The notes under the pieces are model-generated. The model made no database searches. It was not told the DNA's origin and was given only the letters and a program-made list of their open reading frames with translations. Shown one piece after another: positions 1 through 10,161 of a stretch of 64,000 nt of DNA; position 1 is the stretch's first letter, and every line of letters starts with the position of its first letter. A program made the position numbers and the translations under genes. Source of the DNA: Novosphingobium sp. Fuku2-ISO-50 (lineage in GTDB: Bacteria; Pseudomonadota; Alphaproteobacteria; Sphingomonadales; Sphingomonadaceae); assembly GCF_001519055.1 (NCBI RefSeq), contig NZ_KQ954289.1, positions 124,001 through 188,000 on the forward strand. Direction: 5' to 3'.

Positions 1-2
1 TC

Positions 3-2675
3 GTCGATGAAATGAAGTCGAGCTATCTCGATTACGCGATGAGCGTGATCGTGTCGCGCGCGCTGCCCGATGTGCGCGACGGGCTGAAGCCGGTGCACCG
101 GCGCATCTTGTGGACCAGCCACGAAAACGGGTTCACCGCGGGCAAGCCCTATCGCAAGTCGGCGCGCATCGTCGGCGATTGCATGGGTAAATATCACCCG
201 CACGGCGACTCGGCGATCTATGACGCGCTGGCGCGCATGACCCAGGACTGGTCGCTGCGCGTGCCGTTGATCGATGGTCAGGGCAATTTCGGATCGATGG
301 ACCCCGATCCGCCGGCCTCGATGCGCTATACCGAAGCGCGCCTTGCCAAAGTTTCCGAAGCGCTGCTCGCCGACATTGAAAAAGACACCGTCGATTTTCA
401 GCCGAACTACGACGGGGCGGAAAACGAGCCGCAAGTGCTGCCGGCGCGGTTCCCCAACCTGCTGGTCAACGGCGCGGGCGGGATCGCGGTCGGCATGGCG
501 ACCAATATCCCGCCGCACAATCTCGGCGAAGTGATCGACGGCTGCCTGGCCTATATGGATAACCCGGCGATTTCGATCGACGAGCTGATCCGCATCATTC
601 CGGCGCCCGATTTCCCCACTGCGCCATTGATTTTGGGCACGGCGGGCGCGCGCAAGGCCTATACCGAAGGCCGCGGCTCGATCATCATGCGCGCGCGCCA
701 TGCCATCGAGGAAACGCGCGGGCGCGGCGATGGCCGCCGCTCGATCGTGCTGACCTCGATCCCCTATCAGGTCGGCAAGTCGAACCTCGTCGAAAAGATT
801 GCCGAAGCGGCCAAGGACAAGCGGATCGAAGGCATTGCCGACATCCGCGACGAATCCAACCGCGAAGGCGTGCGCGTGGTCATCGACCTCAAGCGCGACG
901 CGACGCCCGAAGTCGTGCTCAACCAGTTGTGGCGCAACACCCCGGCACAGTCGAATTTCCCCGCCAACATGCTGGCCATTCGCGGCGGACGCCCCGAAAC
1001 GCTCAGCCTCAAGGACATCATCGAATGCTTCGTCCGCTTCCGCGAGGAAGTGATCACGCGGCGCACCAAGTTCGAGCTGATGAAGGCGCGCGATCGCGCC
1101 CATATCCTGCTCGGGCTGGTCATCGCGGTCACCAATCTCGACGAAGTGGTGAAAATCATTCGCGGATCGGCCAATCCGTCGATCGCGCGCGAAGCCTTGC
1201 TCACGCGCGAATGGGCGATGGGCGACATTGCGCCCTATATCCGCCTGGTCGAGGCGATCGAGGACGACGCCCCGGCGGACGCGCTGACCTATCGCCTGTC
1301 CGAAACGCAAGTGCGCGCCATTCTCGATCTGCGCCTCCATCGCCTGACCGCGCTCGGCCGCGACGAGATCGGTGACGAACTGGAAACGCTGGCCAAGGCA
1401 ATTGCCGAATTCCTGTCGATTCTGGCCGACCGGAACAAGCTTTACGGCGTCATGCGCGACGAATTGCTGGCAGTCAGAACCACCTATGCCACGCCGCGTC
1501 TGTCGGAAATCACCGCGCCTGCCGACGGGATCGACGACGAAGACCTGATCGAGCGCGACGACATGGTCGTCACCATCACGCTCGACGGGTATATCAAACG
1601 GACGCCGCTTTCGACCTTCCGTGCGCAGAACCGGGGCGGCAAGGGTCGTTCGGGCATGGCGACCAAGGACGAAGATGCCGTCGGCACGATGTTCGTCGCC
1701 AGCACGCATACCCCGGTGCTGTTCTTCTCGACCGCCGGCAAAGTCTATCGCCTGAAAGTCTGGCGTCTGCCCGAAGGCGGCGCGGCGACGCGCGGACGTC
1801 CGGTGGTCAATCTGCTGCCTGCGCTCGATCAGGGCGAAACGATCGCCGCCGTACTCGCCTTGCCCGAGGATGAGGCGGAATGGGGCAAGCTCAACGTCAT
1901 GTTTGCCACCGCTTTGGGCAATGTCCGGCGCAACGCAATGGATTCGTTTGCGAATATTCCGTCGAACGGCAAATATGCGATGCGCTTCGAAGAAGGCGAC
2001 AATGATCGCCTGATTGGCGTCGCGCTGCTGTCCGAAGGCGATGACGTGCTGCTCGCGAGCCGTCAGGGCAAGGCGATCCGCTTCCCCGGCGACGATGTGC
2101 GCGAATTCCAAAGCCGCACCTCGACCGGTGTGCGCGGCATGATGCTCAAGGAAGGCGACGAAGTCATTTCGCTGTCGATCCTGCATCGCGTCGGCGTGCG
2201 CGATCAGGAAGAACGCGACGAATACTTGCGCTTTGCGCCCTGGAAAGCCGAACGCGAAGGCGAACCTTCGATCGATCCGGCGCGCTTTGCAGAGCTTGCC
2301 GAACGCGAAGAGTTCATCCTGACGGTCTGCGCCAATGGCTATGGCAAGCTGTCGTCGGCCTATGAATACCGGCGCACCGGGCGCGGCGGACAGGGCATTG
2401 TCAATATCGACAATATCGAGCGCAACGGCCCGGTCCTCGCCAGCTTCCCCGCTGCACCCGCCGATCAGTTGATGCTGGTCACCGATCAGGCGAAGCTGAT
2501 CCGCCTGCCGCTGTCTTCGCTGCGCGTGATCGGGCGTGGCAGCGCCGGGGTCCGTCTGTTCAGCGTCGCCGACAACGAACAGGTCGTCAGCGCCGCGCGC
2601 CTTGCGGAAACCGATGAGCCCGAGGAAACGGGTGAAGAGGCCGCGGCCGACGGCACCGAGCCGGCGGGCGAATGA
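3..2675 (+). CDS. gyrA: DNA gyrase subunit A (5'-truncated by window edge)
   Basis: Type IIA topoisomerase subunit that cuts and rejoins DNA and, with GyrB, introduces negative supercoils. The reading frame is open from base 3, so by comparison with E. coli GyrA about 17-20 N-terminal residues lie outside the window. The [13 protein letters not shown] start region is followed by the quinolone-resistance region [17 protein letters not shown], with Ser (codon at about 210) and Asp at the two positions usually mutated in resistance, so wild type. The catalytic Tyr lies in MRYTEARL. A GyrA box (QNRGGKG, near 1630) separates it from ParC. The beta-pinwheel carries an extra charged stretch around 2180-2310 ([15 protein letters not shown] and following) that E. 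coli lacks and that I recall from alphaproteobacterial GyrA. The C-terminal tail is acidic. Confidence 0.97.
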   Translation, partial: VDEMKSSYLDYAMSVIVSRALPDVRDGLKPVHRRILWTSHENGFTAGKPYRKSARIVGDCMGKYHPHGDSAIYDALARMTQDWSLRVPLIDGQGNFGSMDPDPPASMRYTEARLAKVSEALLADIEKDTVDFQPNYDGAENEPQVLPARFPNLLVNGAGGIAVGMATNIPPHNLGEVIDGCLAYMDNPAISIDELIRIIPAPDFPTAPLILGTAGARKAYTEGRGSIIMRARHAIEETRGRGDGRRSIVLTSIPYQVGKSNLVEKIAEAAKDKRIEGIADIRDESNREGVRVVIDLKRDATPEVVLNQLWRNTPAQSNFPANMLAIRGGRPETLSLKDIIECFVRFREEVITRRTKFELMKARDRAHILLGLVIAVTNLDEVVKIIRGSANPSIAREALLTREWAMGDIAPYIRLVEAIEDDAPADALTYRLSETQVRAILDLRLHRLTALGRDEIGDELETLAKAIAEFLSILADRNKLYGVMRDELLAVRTTYATPRLSEITAPADGIDDEDLIERDDMVVTITLDGYIKRTPLSTFRAQNRGGKGRSGMATKDEDAVGTMFVASTHTPVLFFSTAGKVYRLKVWRLPEGGAATRGRPVVNLLPALDQGETIAAVLALPEDEAEWGKLNVMFATALGNVRRNAMDSFANIPSNGKYAMRFEEGDNDRLIGVALLSEGDDVLLASRQGKAIRFPGDDVREFQSRTSTGVRGMMLKEGDEVISLSILHRVGVRDQEERDEYLRFAPWKAEREGEPSIDPARFAELAEREEFILTVCANGYGKLSSAYEYRRTGRGGQGIVNIDNIERNGPVLASFPAAPADQLMLVTDQAKLIRLPLSSLRVIGRGSAGVRLFSVADNEQVVSAARLAETDEPEETGEEAAADGTEPAGE

Positions 2676-3016
2676 TGTCTGCGCCGGCAGTTGCGTTCAA
2701 GATCCTGACCGCCCCGCAATGGGCGGACTGGCAGGCCACCGGCAGCTTCATCGGCGCGCCGGTGGATCTGGCGGACGGTTATGTACACTTGTCGAGCGCC
2801 GACCAACTGACCGAAACCGCGAACAAGCACTTTGCCGGGCAGGATGACCTTGTCGTGGTGCGAGTCGATCTTGCCGCGCTGGGCGACCTGATCCGCTGGG
2901 AGCCGTCGCGCGGCGGCGCGCTGTTTCCGCATGTCTATGGCCCCTTGCCGCTCGGCGTCGCGCTGGCGCATGGCACCATGGCGCGCGATGCCAATGGCGC
3001 GGTGATCCTGCCCTAA
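2672..3016 (+). CDS. DUF952 family protein
   Basis: A 114-residue protein matching the DUF952 family in length and pattern: FKILTAPQWADW near the N-terminus, then GYVHLSSADQL, VVRVDLAAL, IRWEPSRGGALFPHVYGPL. The family has no established biochemical role. The start ATG overlaps the gyrA stop (ATGA), so it is probably translated with gyrA. A second ATG directly follows the first, leaving the exact start uncertain by one codon. The last four bases overlap the end of the convergent YhhN gene. Confidence 0.85.
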   Translation: MMSAPAVAFKILTAPQWADWQATGSFIGAPVDLADGYVHLSSADQLTETANKHFAGQDDLVVVRVDLAALGDLIRWEPSRGGALFPHVYGPLPLGVALAHGTMARDANGAVILP

Positions 3017-3594
3017 ACGCCGACCACGCCCAGCGTGATCAGGACTTGCCCGAAGTAATACGTTGGCCAGACCAGCAATGCGGGCAAGGGGCTGCCCGCC
3101 AAGACCCCCATGCGCGCAAACAGCAGCACATCCGACACCGCGAACAGCGCGGCGCCGAGCCCGACGAGGTCGCGCCGAAACCGGCTGAGCCAGGCGCATC
3201 CGAGCATCGCCCCCAGCCCCAGCCCATAGAGCGCGGTCGCCGGATTGCCGCTCGCGAGCGGGGCGAGAACGGCCAGCGCCACGGCACATGATGCCACGAT
3301 CACCGGCTTGCGCAGCCCATAGAACCGGCAGGCGACGCCATGCCCGGCCAGAAACGCCAGCGCGCCTGCGACGAGACTGCCCTCGATCAGCACGTCGCCG
3401 AGCGCGCCCAGCGCCATGACCAGCGCGATCGGCCGCGTTTGCGCATCCGATCGTATCAGCGCATGGACCGCCAGCGCGGCCACCCCGCCGCCTTTCAGCA
3501 CGATACGCCATGGCCCGGGCGGGATCAGCCCTGCCCCCGCCCAATATCCGATTCCGAACACCAGACTGACCAGCAGCCACGCGTGCCTGTTCAT
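3013..3594 (-). CDS. YhhN family membrane protein (lysoplasmalogenase-like)
   Basis: A 193-residue polytopic protein with about seven hydrophobic segments. The pattern [21 protein letters not shown] is typical of the YhhN/TMEM86 family. Animal members hydrolyse the vinyl-ether bond of lysoplasmalogens. The bacterial role is not settled, so the activity is a family-based inference. The gene is convergent with the DUF952 gene and divergent from trmFO, with about 65 bp between the two start sites. Confidence 0.8.
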   Translation of the reverse strand: MNRHAWLLVSLVFGIGYWAGAGLIPPGPWRIVLKGGGVAALAVHALIRSDAQTRPIALVMALGALGDVLIEGSLVAGALAFLAGHGVACRFYGLRKPVIVASCAVALAVLAPLASGNPATALYGLGLGAMLGCAWLSRFRRDLVGLGAALFAVSDVLLFARMGVLAGSPLPALLVWPTYYFGQVLITLGVVGV

Positions 3595-3659
3595 TCCCGT
3601 GGCCTCCGTTCCCGCCGCAGAGCTTGCCGATTGGCAGCACCGGTGCCAAGGGCCAATTC

Positions 3660-4976
3660 ATGACACATCAGGTTCACATCATCGGCGGCGGCATGGCCGG
3701 CAGCGAAGCGGCATGGCAGCTTGCCCGGCGCGGCATACGCGTGCGTCTGTCGGAAATGCGCGGCGGCGGCGACATGTCTCCGGCGCATCAGGGCACGGGC
3801 CTTGCCGAACTGGTCTGTTCGAATTCATTCCGCTCCGACGATGACGTCAGCAATGCGGTCGGGCTGCTGCATCATGAAATGCGCCGATGCGACAGCTTGA
3901 TCATGGCTGCCGCCGCGCGCGCGCAAGTTCCGGCGGGATCGGCGCTGGCGGTCGATCGCGGCGTCTTTTCGGCAGCGGTCGAAGAGGCGCTGGCCAGCCT
4001 GCCGACGCTCGAAGTGGTGCGCGAACGTGTCGACGCCGTGCCCGCCGAGGGCGCCGTGATCATCGCCACCGGCCCTTTGACCGCGCCTGCGCTGGCCGCT
4101 GCGATCGGCGATGCGACCGGGGCCGATGCGCTGGCCTTTTTCGACGCGATTGCGCCGATCGTCCATCATGAGAGCATCGACATGGACATCTGCTGGAAAG
4201 CCAGTCGCTGGGATAAGGGCGAGGCGGACTACATCAATTGCCCGATGGACCGGGATCAATATATCGCCTTTCGCCAGGGTCTGCTCGATGGCGAAAAGAC
4301 CGAATTTCGCGAATGGGAGGCCAATACCCCCTATTTCGAAGGCTGCATGCCGATCGAAGTCATGGCCGCGCGCGGCGAAGACACCTTGCGCTTTGGCCCG
4401 ATGAAGCCGGTCGGGCTCGACAATCCGCGCACCGGGCGCTGGCCCTATGCCGTGGTGCAGCTGCGCCAGGACAACAAGCTCGGCACGCTGTGGAATATCG
4501 TCGGGTTTCAGACCAAGCTCAAACATGCCGAACAAGTCCGCCTGTTCCGCACCATTCCGGGGCTGGAAAAGGCCGAATTCGCGCGGCTCGGCGGGCTGCA
4601 TCGCAACACGTTCATCCAGTCGCCCAAAGTGCTCGACCGGCAATTGCGCCTGCACCGCGATCCGCGCGTGCGCTTTGCCGGGCAGATCACCGGTTGCGAA
4701 GGCTATGTCGAAAGCGCCGCGATCGGCCTGCTCGCCGGGCTGATGACGGCGGCGCAATTCGCCGGTCGCGGATGGACCGCGCCGCCGCGCACGACTGCGC
4801 TCGGCGCCTTGCTCGCCCATGTCACCGGCGATGCCGAAGTCGAAACCTATCAGCCGATGAACGTCAATTTCGGCCTGTTTCCGCAGCTCGGCGAAAGCGT
4901 GCGCAAGAAACAGCGCAAGGAAGCCTATACCAGCCGCGCCAAGGCCGACATTGCCCCGTGGATCGTCACGCTCTGA
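3660..4976 (+). CDS. trmFO: Methylenetetrahydrofolate-tRNA (uracil-5-)-methyltransferase
   Basis: Folate- and FAD-dependent enzyme that makes 5-methyluridine at position 54 of the tRNA T-loop. The N-terminus [19 protein letters not shown] is the FAD-binding Rossmann motif. The TrmFO-specific blocks [20 protein letters not shown] and [11 protein letters not shown] are all present. The start at 3660 puts the FAD motif right at the N-terminus and has an AGGG 7-8 nt upstream. An in-frame codon 36 bp upstream only adds unrelated residues. At 438 aa it is of normal family length. The end lies 4 bp from the convergent EF-hand gene. Confidence 0.96.
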   Translation: MTHQVHIIGGGMAGSEAAWQLARRGIRVRLSEMRGGGDMSPAHQGTGLAELVCSNSFRSDDDVSNAVGLLHHEMRRCDSLIMAAAARAQVPAGSALAVDRGVFSAAVEEALASLPTLEVVRERVDAVPAEGAVIIATGPLTAPALAAAIGDATGADALAFFDAIAPIVHHESIDMDICWKASRWDKGEADYINCPMDRDQYIAFRQGLLDGEKTEFREWEANTPYFEGCMPIEVMAARGEDTLRFGPMKPVGLDNPRTGRWPYAVVQLRQDNKLGTLWNIVGFQTKLKHAEQVRLFRTIPGLEKAEFARLGGLHRNTFIQSPKVLDRQLRLHRDPRVRFAGQITGCEGYVESAAIGLLAGLMTAAQFAGRGWTAPPRTTALGALLAHVTGDAEVETYQPMNVNFGLFPQLGESVRKKQRKEAYTSRAKADIAPWIVTL

Positions 4977-4980
4977 ACGT

Positions 4981-5454
4981 TCATTTGCACTTGCAGGTCT
5001 GTTTCTTCGGCGCTGCGCGGGTCGTGGCGAATTCGTCGCGGGTGAGATAGCCGCTGCCATTCTTGTCGGCAGCCTTGAACTTGTTGATCGTCTTGACCGC
5101 CCATTCGTCGAACGTCAGCAGGTTGTTGCCGTCGACGTCGAGTTTGCGGAATTCCTTCGCGCGCGGGGCGAGCATTTCGGGCAGCGTGATCTTGCCGTCA
5201 CGGTCGCGGTCGAGCCGGTCGAACCGCTTCTGTTCCTTGGTTTCTTCGGGCACATCGGGCAAATCGGGGCCAGTGGCATCGCCCGCGTCGGCTTCGGGCA
5301 AAGGTTCGTCGGCGGCTTTTGTGCCTTTTGTCGCGGGCAGCGCGAGATGCGGCACTTGCGGGGCATTGTCAGACGCGGCGCGGCCCTGCCACCAGAATAC
5401 CCCTGCGGCCACCAGCAGCAACGCGCCCAGCGCCCCGATCACGATTCTGTTCAT
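4981..5454 (-). CDS. Membrane-anchored triple EF-hand protein
   Basis: A 157-residue protein with one N-terminal hydrophobic segment (about residues 4-22; membrane anchor or uncleaved signal), a Pro/Ala/Asp-rich linker, then three calcium-binding loops with canonical spacing at residues 82-93 (DRDRDGKITLPE), 106-117 (DVDGNNLLTFDE) and 130-141 (DKNGSGYLTRDE). It ends in CKCK. Calcium binding, probably in the periplasm, is the likely property; the partner is unknown. The start is chosen at MNRIVIG because the hydrophobic segment begins there. An upstream in-frame start would put about 25 polar residues before it. Confidence 0.85.
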   Translation of the reverse strand: MNRIVIGALGALLLVAAGVFWWQGRAASDNAPQVPHLALPATKGTKAADEPLPEADAGDATGPDLPDVPEETKEQKRFDRLDRDRDGKITLPEMLAPRAKEFRKLDVDGNNLLTFDEWAVKTINKFKAADKNGSGYLTRDEFATTRAAPKKQTCKCK

Positions 5455-5544
5455 TTTATTGCCGCCTGCGCAAACCCGATCCGAGCCTAGGGCGCGCAGG
5501 AGAGTGTGGCGAGCGGGAGATCCCGCCAATTTGGCGAGATCGAG

Positions 5545-6156
5545 TCAGCGCCCCAGCCAACCCTTGCGCACTGCGCCGAGCATGACGCGCCAGGGCGCCG
5601 CCGTTCCGGCCCGTTCAAAATGGTCGAGCAGAACGAGGGGGCGCAAGGCGCGCGGCAAGCGGTTGGCGCCCAGTCCGCGTCCTTCGGCCCAATCGGCGGC
5701 GGCTGTGGCCAGCGCGGGCGTTTCGGCGACCTGCGCCAGTCGCGCCAGCGCGACAATCGCCTGCGCCCGCGCCCGATCCAGCGCGGTGCCGCCGTCTTCG
5801 CCAACGACTTGCGCTTCCCAGCCATCGACGAGCGCGCCAAGCGCGGCGCGTTCCGCATCCCAGGCGATCAACAGGCCCAAGAGCGGCTCGCCGCGCGGCC
5901 AGGCCGTTGCCGGTTCGGCCAGTCGATCGCGCCACCAGGCCAATCGCAACTGGATCATGATCGGCTCGCGCCCGGCACGAGCCGCATCGGCAAGCCGCCG
6001 GTCAAACGCCAAAAGCCCCGACCAGGCGGGGCGCAGCGCGCGCGGCGCATAAGCGATCGCCAACCGTTCGGGCGGCGACAGCCATTCGGCAACGGCGGTC
6101 AGGGGGGCGGTCAGCGGGGAGAGCGCCGTATCAGGCACGCCCTCCCCCCCTGTCAT
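5545..6156 (-). CDS. Squalene/phytoene synthase-like protein, degenerate
   Basis: A 203-residue protein with the fold signature of the squalene/phytoene synthase superfamily near the N-terminus: AYAPRALRPAWSGLLAFDRRLADAAR and then QLRLAWWRDRL. The two aspartate-rich DxxxD motifs that bind prenyl diphosphate are absent (DRRLAD has the wrong spacing), so it is unlikely to make phytoene. The mitochondrial homologue NDUFAF6 is also non-catalytic. The start lies 4 bp after the pdhB stop, so it is probably the last gene of the pdh transcription unit. The true role is unknown. Confidence 0.65.
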   Translation of the reverse strand: MTGGEGVPDTALSPLTAPLTAVAEWLSPPERLAIAYAPRALRPAWSGLLAFDRRLADAARAGREPIMIQLRLAWWRDRLAEPATAWPRGEPLLGLLIAWDAERAALGALVDGWEAQVVGEDGGTALDRARAQAIVALARLAQVAETPALATAAADWAEGRGLGANRLPRALRPLVLLDHFERAGTAAPWRVMLGAVRKGWLGR

Positions 6157-6160
6157 GCGA

Positions 6161-7522
6161 TCAGCGATAACACACCTTGCGCACGGCATCGGCGATCTTG
6201 CCCGCGTTGATCAGCGCTGCCTTTTCGAGATTGGCGGCATAAGGCATCGGCACATCCTCGTTGCATACGCGCAAGACCGGCGCGTCGAGGTAGTCGAAGC
6301 CTTCTTCCATCGCGATGGCGATGACTTCGGACGCGATCGAACAGACCGGAAAACCTTCTTCGGCCACGACCATGCGATTGGTGCGCGACAGGCTTTCGAG
6401 GATGGTTGCCTTGTCGAGCGGGCGCAAGGTGCGAAGATCGACGATTTCTACCTCGATCCCTTCGGCGGCGAGCGTTTCGGCCGCTTCGAGCGCAAGCCCG
6501 ACACCGATCGAATAGGACACGATGGTCACATCCTTGCCCGGACGCACGATTCGCGCCTTGCCGATCGGCAGGACGAAATCATCGATCTGCGGCACGTCGA
6601 AGCTGCGCCCGTAGACCAGTTCGTTTTCGAGGAACACGACCGGGTCTTCGCTGCGGATCGCCGCCTTGAGCAGGCCCTTGGCGTCGGCGGCATCATAGGG
6701 CGCGATGACGATCAGGCCGGGAATGGCGGCGTACCACGGCGCGTAGTTCTGGCTGTGCTGCGCGCCGACGCGCGAAGCGGCGCCGTTGGGGCCGCGAAAC
6801 ACGATCGGGCAACGCATTTGCCCGCCCGACATGTAATTGGTCTTGGCCGCGGAATTGATGATGTGATCGATCGCCTGCATGGCGAAGTTGAACGTCATGA
6901 ATTCCACGATCGGGCGCAAGCCGCCCATCGCCGCGCCGGTGCCGATACCGGCAAAGCCATATTCGGTGATGGGGGTGTCGATCACGCGGCGCGGCCCGAA
7001 CTCTTCGAGCAGGCCTTGCGTGACTTTGTAGGCGCCCTGGTATTCGGCGACTTCCTCGCCCATCACGAAAATGCGGTCGTCGGCGCGCATTTCCTCGGCC
7101 ATCGCGTCGCGCAGCGCTTCGCGCACGGTCTGCGCGACAAGCGCGGTTCCGGCGGGGACTTCGGGCGCAGCCGGGGCGGCCACGGTCGGCGCGGGGGCGG
7201 CAACGGCGATCGGCGCCGCCGTCACCGGAGCGACCGGCGCGGGGGCTGCAGCGGGTGCCGGCGCGGCGGCGGCGTCTTCGTCATCGCCCTGCAAGGTGGC
7301 GATGACAGTGCCGACTTTAACCCCTTCGGTTCCTTCTGGAACGAGAAGGTTGCCAATCACGCCTTCGTCGACGGCTTCGAATTCCATCGTGGCCTTGTCG
7401 GTTTCGATTTCGGCAAGAATGTCGCCGGATTTGACCGAATCGCCGGGCTTGACCAGCCACTTGGCGAGCGTGCCTTCTTCCATGGTCGGGGAAAGCGCGG
7501 GCATTTTCAGTTCGATCGCCAT
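6161..7522 (-). CDS. pdhB: Pyruvate dehydrogenase E1 component, beta subunit with N-terminal lipoyl domain
   Basis: Beta half of the thiamine-diphosphate-dependent E1 of pyruvate dehydrogenase. Residues 1-80 form a lipoyl domain ([19 protein letters not shown], with the lipoyl Lys in [10 protein letters not shown]). An Ala/Pro-rich flexible linker follows, then the transketolase-type pyrimidine-binding domain ([20 protein letters not shown]) and the C-terminal domain. A lipoyl domain on E1-beta is characteristic of alphaproteobacteria. The start at 7522 is one base after the pdhA stop. At 453 aa it is normal for the fused form. E2 and E3 are not in the window. Confidence 0.96.
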   Translation of the reverse strand: MAIELKMPALSPTMEEGTLAKWLVKPGDSVKSGDILAEIETDKATMEFEAVDEGVIGNLLVPEGTEGVKVGTVIATLQGDDEDAAAAPAPAAAPAPVAPVTAAPIAVAAPAPTVAAPAAPEVPAGTALVAQTVREALRDAMAEEMRADDRIFVMGEEVAEYQGAYKVTQGLLEEFGPRRVIDTPITEYGFAGIGTGAAMGGLRPIVEFMTFNFAMQAIDHIINSAAKTNYMSGGQMRCPIVFRGPNGAASRVGAQHSQNYAPWYAAIPGLIVIAPYDAADAKGLLKAAIRSEDPVVFLENELVYGRSFDVPQIDDFVLPIGKARIVRPGKDVTIVSYSIGVGLALEAAETLAAEGIEVEIVDLRTLRPLDKATILESLSRTNRMVVAEEGFPVCSIASEVIAIAMEEGFDYLDAPVLRVCNEDVPMPYAANLEKAALINAGKIADAVRKVCYR

Positions 7523-7523
7523 G

Positions 7524-8672
7524 TCAGTAGCTCCCCACGAGCACATCGGTGTAGAGTTCGGGGGCATCCGGCTCGGGCGAATTTTCGGCAAAGTCGGCCG
7601 CTTCGGCGACGACCGCGCGAATCTTCTTGTCGATGTCCTTGATCTTGTCCTCGGTCACGCCGCGCTTGAGCAATTCCTGCTTCGCCGCTTCGATCGGGTC
7701 ATGATTGTCGCGCATGTCCTGCACTTCCTCGCGGCTGCGGTACTTCGCCGGGTCGGACATCGAATGGCCGCGATAGCGATAGGTGTTGAGCTCCATCAGC
7801 ACCGGCCCGTTGCCCGCGCGGACGAAATCGAGCGCAACTTCGGTCGCCTGGCGCACTTCGAGCACGTCCATGCCGTTGACATCCATGCCGGGGATGCGGA
7901 ACGCGGTGCCGCGGCGATAGAAATGCGTTTCGGCCGAACCGCGCCGTACTGCGGTGCCCATGGCATAGCCGTTGTTTTCAACCACGAACACGATCGGCAG
8001 CTTCCACAGCGCGGCCATGTTGAAGGTTTCGTAGACCTGCCCCTGGTTGGCCGCGCCGTCGCCGAAATAGGCGATGCAGACGCCGCCGTCGTTGCGGTAT
8101 TTGTGCCCGAAGGCCAGCCCCGCGCCGAGCGGCACTTGCGCGCCGACGATGCCATGGCCGCCATAGAATTTGTGATCGGTCGAAAACATGTGCATCGAAC
8201 CGCCCTTGCCGCGCGAAATGCCTGCGCCGCGTCCGGTCAGTTCGGCCATGATCACGCGCGGATCAATGCCATAGGCGAGCATGTGGCCATGGTCGCGATA
8301 GCCGGTGATCACGCTGTCGTGGCCGCCCTTGAGCGCGGACTGCACACCGACGGCGACCGCTTCCTGCCCGATGTAGAGGTGGCAGAAGCCGCCGATCAGG
8401 CCGAGGCCGTAAAGCTGCCCGGCGCGCTCTTCGAAACGGCGGATGAGTACCATCTGCTCGTAGAAGTGCAGCAGCTCGGCGTCGGTCGCTTCGTAGCGTT
8501 TGTTGTTGGCATGCGCCTGTTGCAGGCTGCGCAGCGCAAACACCGCATCTTCTTCGCCTGCGATGGTTTCGGTTTCGATGATGGCCGGGCTGACCGGCGT
8601 CGTGGCAGGAGCGCCTGTCTTTGCAGGAGCTTTCACAGCTCGGGGGGCACGCGGCCGGACGGGTTTGGCCAA
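7524..8672 (-). CDS. pdhA: Pyruvate dehydrogenase E1 component, alpha subunit
   Basis: Alpha half of E1, which decarboxylates pyruvate using thiamine diphosphate. Diagnostic blocks are [15 protein letters not shown], the thiamine-diphosphate motif [20 protein letters not shown]...NN, and [15 protein letters not shown], the phosphorylation-loop region. I choose a TTG start at 8672: AAGGA lies 10 nt upstream and the protein then begins [13 protein letters not shown], a usual Lys/Pro/Ala-rich PdhA N-terminus. No ATG lies in frame between the far-upstream one at 8780 and the conserved core. First gene of pdhA-pdhB. Confidence 0.94.
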   Translation of the reverse strand: MAKPVRPRAPRAVKAPAKTGAPATTPVSPAIIETETIAGEEDAVFALRSLQQAHANNKRYEATDAELLHFYEQMVLIRRFEERAGQLYGLGLIGGFCHLYIGQEAVAVGVQSALKGGHDSVITGYRDHGHMLAYGIDPRVIMAELTGRGAGISRGKGGSMHMFSTDHKFYGGHGIVGAQVPLGAGLAFGHKYRNDGGVCIAYFGDGAANQGQVYETFNMAALWKLPIVFVVENNGYAMGTAVRRGSAETHFYRRGTAFRIPGMDVNGMDVLEVRQATEVALDFVRAGNGPVLMELNTYRYRGHSMSDPAKYRSREEVQDMRDNHDPIEAAKQELLKRGVTEDKIKDIDKKIRAVVAEAADFAENSPEPDAPELYTDVLVGSY

Positions 8673-9012
8673 GGTGAGGGAGTCCTTCTTTTCTGGCAGC
8701 CTCTGATCGGTTCGCACGAAGGGTTGACCCGCATCGAACCGCGTCACCGTTGTATAAGGGCAAGCCGGAGCCGTGCGCAATGTCGAACAGGCGACTTGGG
8801 GCCTTTTGCGGATAGCTATTCCCGCAAATAACCAAACTAACCATTTTCAATCACCTGATTGGCGATAAGGTCAGGCAAATCGCATTATCGTGACGCAAAG
8901 CCGCACTGCACCATGGCAAGCGCGTCGCTTTGCGCGCTTGTCAAAGGGGCTCGGCCCAAGGGCGTGCCCTGGGAGCGGGGTGATGTTGGCGGGATGGAAA
9001 TGGTGTGATGCA
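8673..9012. other. Non-coding interval between pdhA and tRNA-Arg
   Basis: About 340 bp with no convincing gene. It must hold the leftward pdhA promoter. On the minus strand a TTGACA lies at 8939-8944, but no good -10 sits 16-18 bp downstream, so the promoter is not assigned. No hairpin with a T-tract is seen. Confidence 0.5.
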
Positions 9013-9089
9013 TGGTGCGCCCGGAACGATTCGAACGTCCGACCCTCAGATTCGTAGTCTGATGCTCTATCCAGCTGAGCTACGGGCGC
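9013..9089 (-). tRNA. tRNA-Arg (anticodon ACG), copy 1
   Basis: The reverse strand starts GCGCCCGTAGCTCAGCTGGA and has a 7-bp acceptor stem, a D-arm, an anticodon loop CTACGAA giving ACG, a T-loop TTCGAAT, discriminator A and an encoded CCA (9013-9015). It is 77 nt with CCA. The A34 would be deaminated to inosine to read CGU, CGC and CGA. Identical to the copy at 9165. Confidence 0.97.
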
Positions 9090-9164
9090 ATGGCCATGTC
9101 ATCATTCTGCCGCAACGGCAGATCCCCCGCTGGTAACCATCTCGTCCGCTGGTGTGCGGGGAAA

Positions 9165-9241
9165 TGGTGCGCCCGGAACGATTCGAACGTCCGACCCTCA
9201 GATTCGTAGTCTGATGCTCTATCCAGCTGAGCTACGGGCGC
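9165..9241 (-). tRNA. tRNA-Arg (anticodon ACG), copy 2
   Basis: Same sequence as the copy at 9013-9089 over the full 77 nt including CCA, separated from it by 75 bp of unrelated sequence. On the minus strand this is the upstream copy, and the two are probably co-transcribed. Confidence 0.97.
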
Positions 9242-9308
9242 CGGGGAGACGCGCACTTAGGGGTGTGTGCCGGGCTTGGCAAGAGGTTTTCTTGAAATTT
9301 CGACGAGG

Positions 9309-9779
9309 TTAATCGCCCGCCCTGATGAAGTCTGCGGCAAGCTGCGCCAGAGGGATGTCGAGCGGCGGCATGGCCAGCGCAAACAGCCTGCCGGGTGCGC
9401 ACCAGGCGATCGTCGCGTCTTCCTGGCTGATCGGTTCTCCCGCCCATTCGCGGCAGCCATAGAGCAGCAGGACGACGCAGCGGCGGTCGGGGCCGCCTTC
9501 ATGCGCAGCAAAGCCCAGTGGGACAAAAGCGGTCGGCGCGACCTCTATCGCCAGTTCCTCGCGCAATTCCCGCACCAGCGCGGCAACAGGCCCCTCACCC
9601 GGTTCAAGCTTGCCCCCCGGAAACTCCCAAAGCCCGCCATGTTCCCGGTCAGCCGGGCGCTGTTGCATCAAGACGCGACCGCAGGAATCAATGAGCGCGG
9701 CCGCGACGACGAGTAGAGCGGGCAGAAGAGTGGCGGGCGCGTGCGACACTGCGCCCGGTTGTATCAGTTCTTCCGACAT
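9309..9779 (-). CDS. Nudix hydrolase, MutT-like (8-oxo-dGTP diphosphatase)
   Basis: A 156-residue protein with a nearly complete Nudix box at about residues 57-79: GKLEPGEGPVAALVREL followed by REELAIEV. Only the usual Gly after EEL is Ala. The preceding VLMQQRPADREHGGLWEFPGG matches MutT-type enzymes that remove oxidised purine nucleotides from the pool. The substrate is inferred from the family. It is divergent from the Flp pilin gene; a palindrome lies between them. A shorter start is possible, since the first 20 residues are outside the domain. Confidence 0.88.
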   Translation of the reverse strand: MSEELIQPGAVSHAPATLLPALLVVAAALIDSCGRVLMQQRPADREHGGLWEFPGGKLEPGEGPVAALVRELREELAIEVAPTAFVPLGFAAHEGGPDRRCVVLLLYGCREWAGEPISQEDATIAWCAPGRLFALAMPPLDIPLAQLAADFIRAGD

Positions 9780-9804
9780 CGTCCATTTGGCCCATGATTG
9801 CGCA

Positions 9805-9821
9805 CCTAACGATTTGTTAGG
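9805..9821. promoter_or_regulatory. Inverted repeat between mutT-like gene and flp
   Basis: CCTAAC-GATTT-GTTAGG is a perfect 6-bp inverted repeat, extended by GCGC on both outer sides with one bulged base. It lies in the 90-bp divergent region and could be an operator or an RNA hairpin. No regulator is identified. Confidence 0.35.
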
Positions 9822-9868
9822 CGCTGCACCGTAGACTGGTGGCGGGCTGTCATCATCAGGAATTATGC

Positions 9869-10057
9869 GTGCAAGGCTTGATCAAAAGATTGCTGCGCGA
9901 TGATTCCGGCGCGACCGCGATCGAATACGGTCTGCTGGTCGGGCTGATAGCCGTTGTCATGATCACCGCCTACCAGAACTTTGCCAATCAGTTGGTCAAC
10001 ACGTATCTTATTGTCAACGGCTATACCTCGAACGCGATGGCCAAGAACTCGCCCTGA
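9869..10057 (+). CDS. flp: Flp/Fap-type pilin
   Basis: A 62-residue class-III (type IVb) prepilin. It has a short positively charged leader (MQGLIKRLLRDDSGATAIEYG) and the processing/assembly motif around G-ATAIEYG, with Glu at +5 and the Tyr typical of Flp. A hydrophobic helix LLVGLIAVVMITAYQNF follows. I choose the GTG at 9869 because AGGA lies 7 nt upstream and the length then fits the family. The more upstream in-frame start has no ribosome site. A prepilin peptidase (TadV/CpaA) and the secretin are not in the window; a CpaF ATPase is 15 kb away. Confidence 0.85.
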   Translation: MQGLIKRLLRDDSGATAIEYGLLVGLIAVVMITAYQNFANQLVNTYLIVNGYTSNAMAKNSP

Positions 10058-10161
10058 TTGGTTTGATGGGCGTGGTTTGCGGACGACAGGCGCAACACCT
10101 CTCGCGCCAGTTTCGGCATTGACGGTTCTATCTTAACCGGTTCGGCAAAATCGCGCCGGTA

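Noticed and set aside
3..2675. ParC (topoisomerase IV A) instead of GyrA
   Set aside because: A GyrA box (QNRGGKG) and the full pinwheel domain are present.
3825..5060. Long open frame antisense to trmFO
   Set aside because: High GC and codon bias leave the opposite strand open. The product is Arg/Ala/Gly-rich with no domain, while trmFO is certain.
5545..6156. A second phytoene synthase gene
   Set aside because: Both Asp-rich substrate motifs are missing; crtB at 53737 has them.
6155..8831. Long open frames antisense to pdhB and pdhA
   Set aside because: Low-complexity mirror of highly conserved genes; no start signals or domains.
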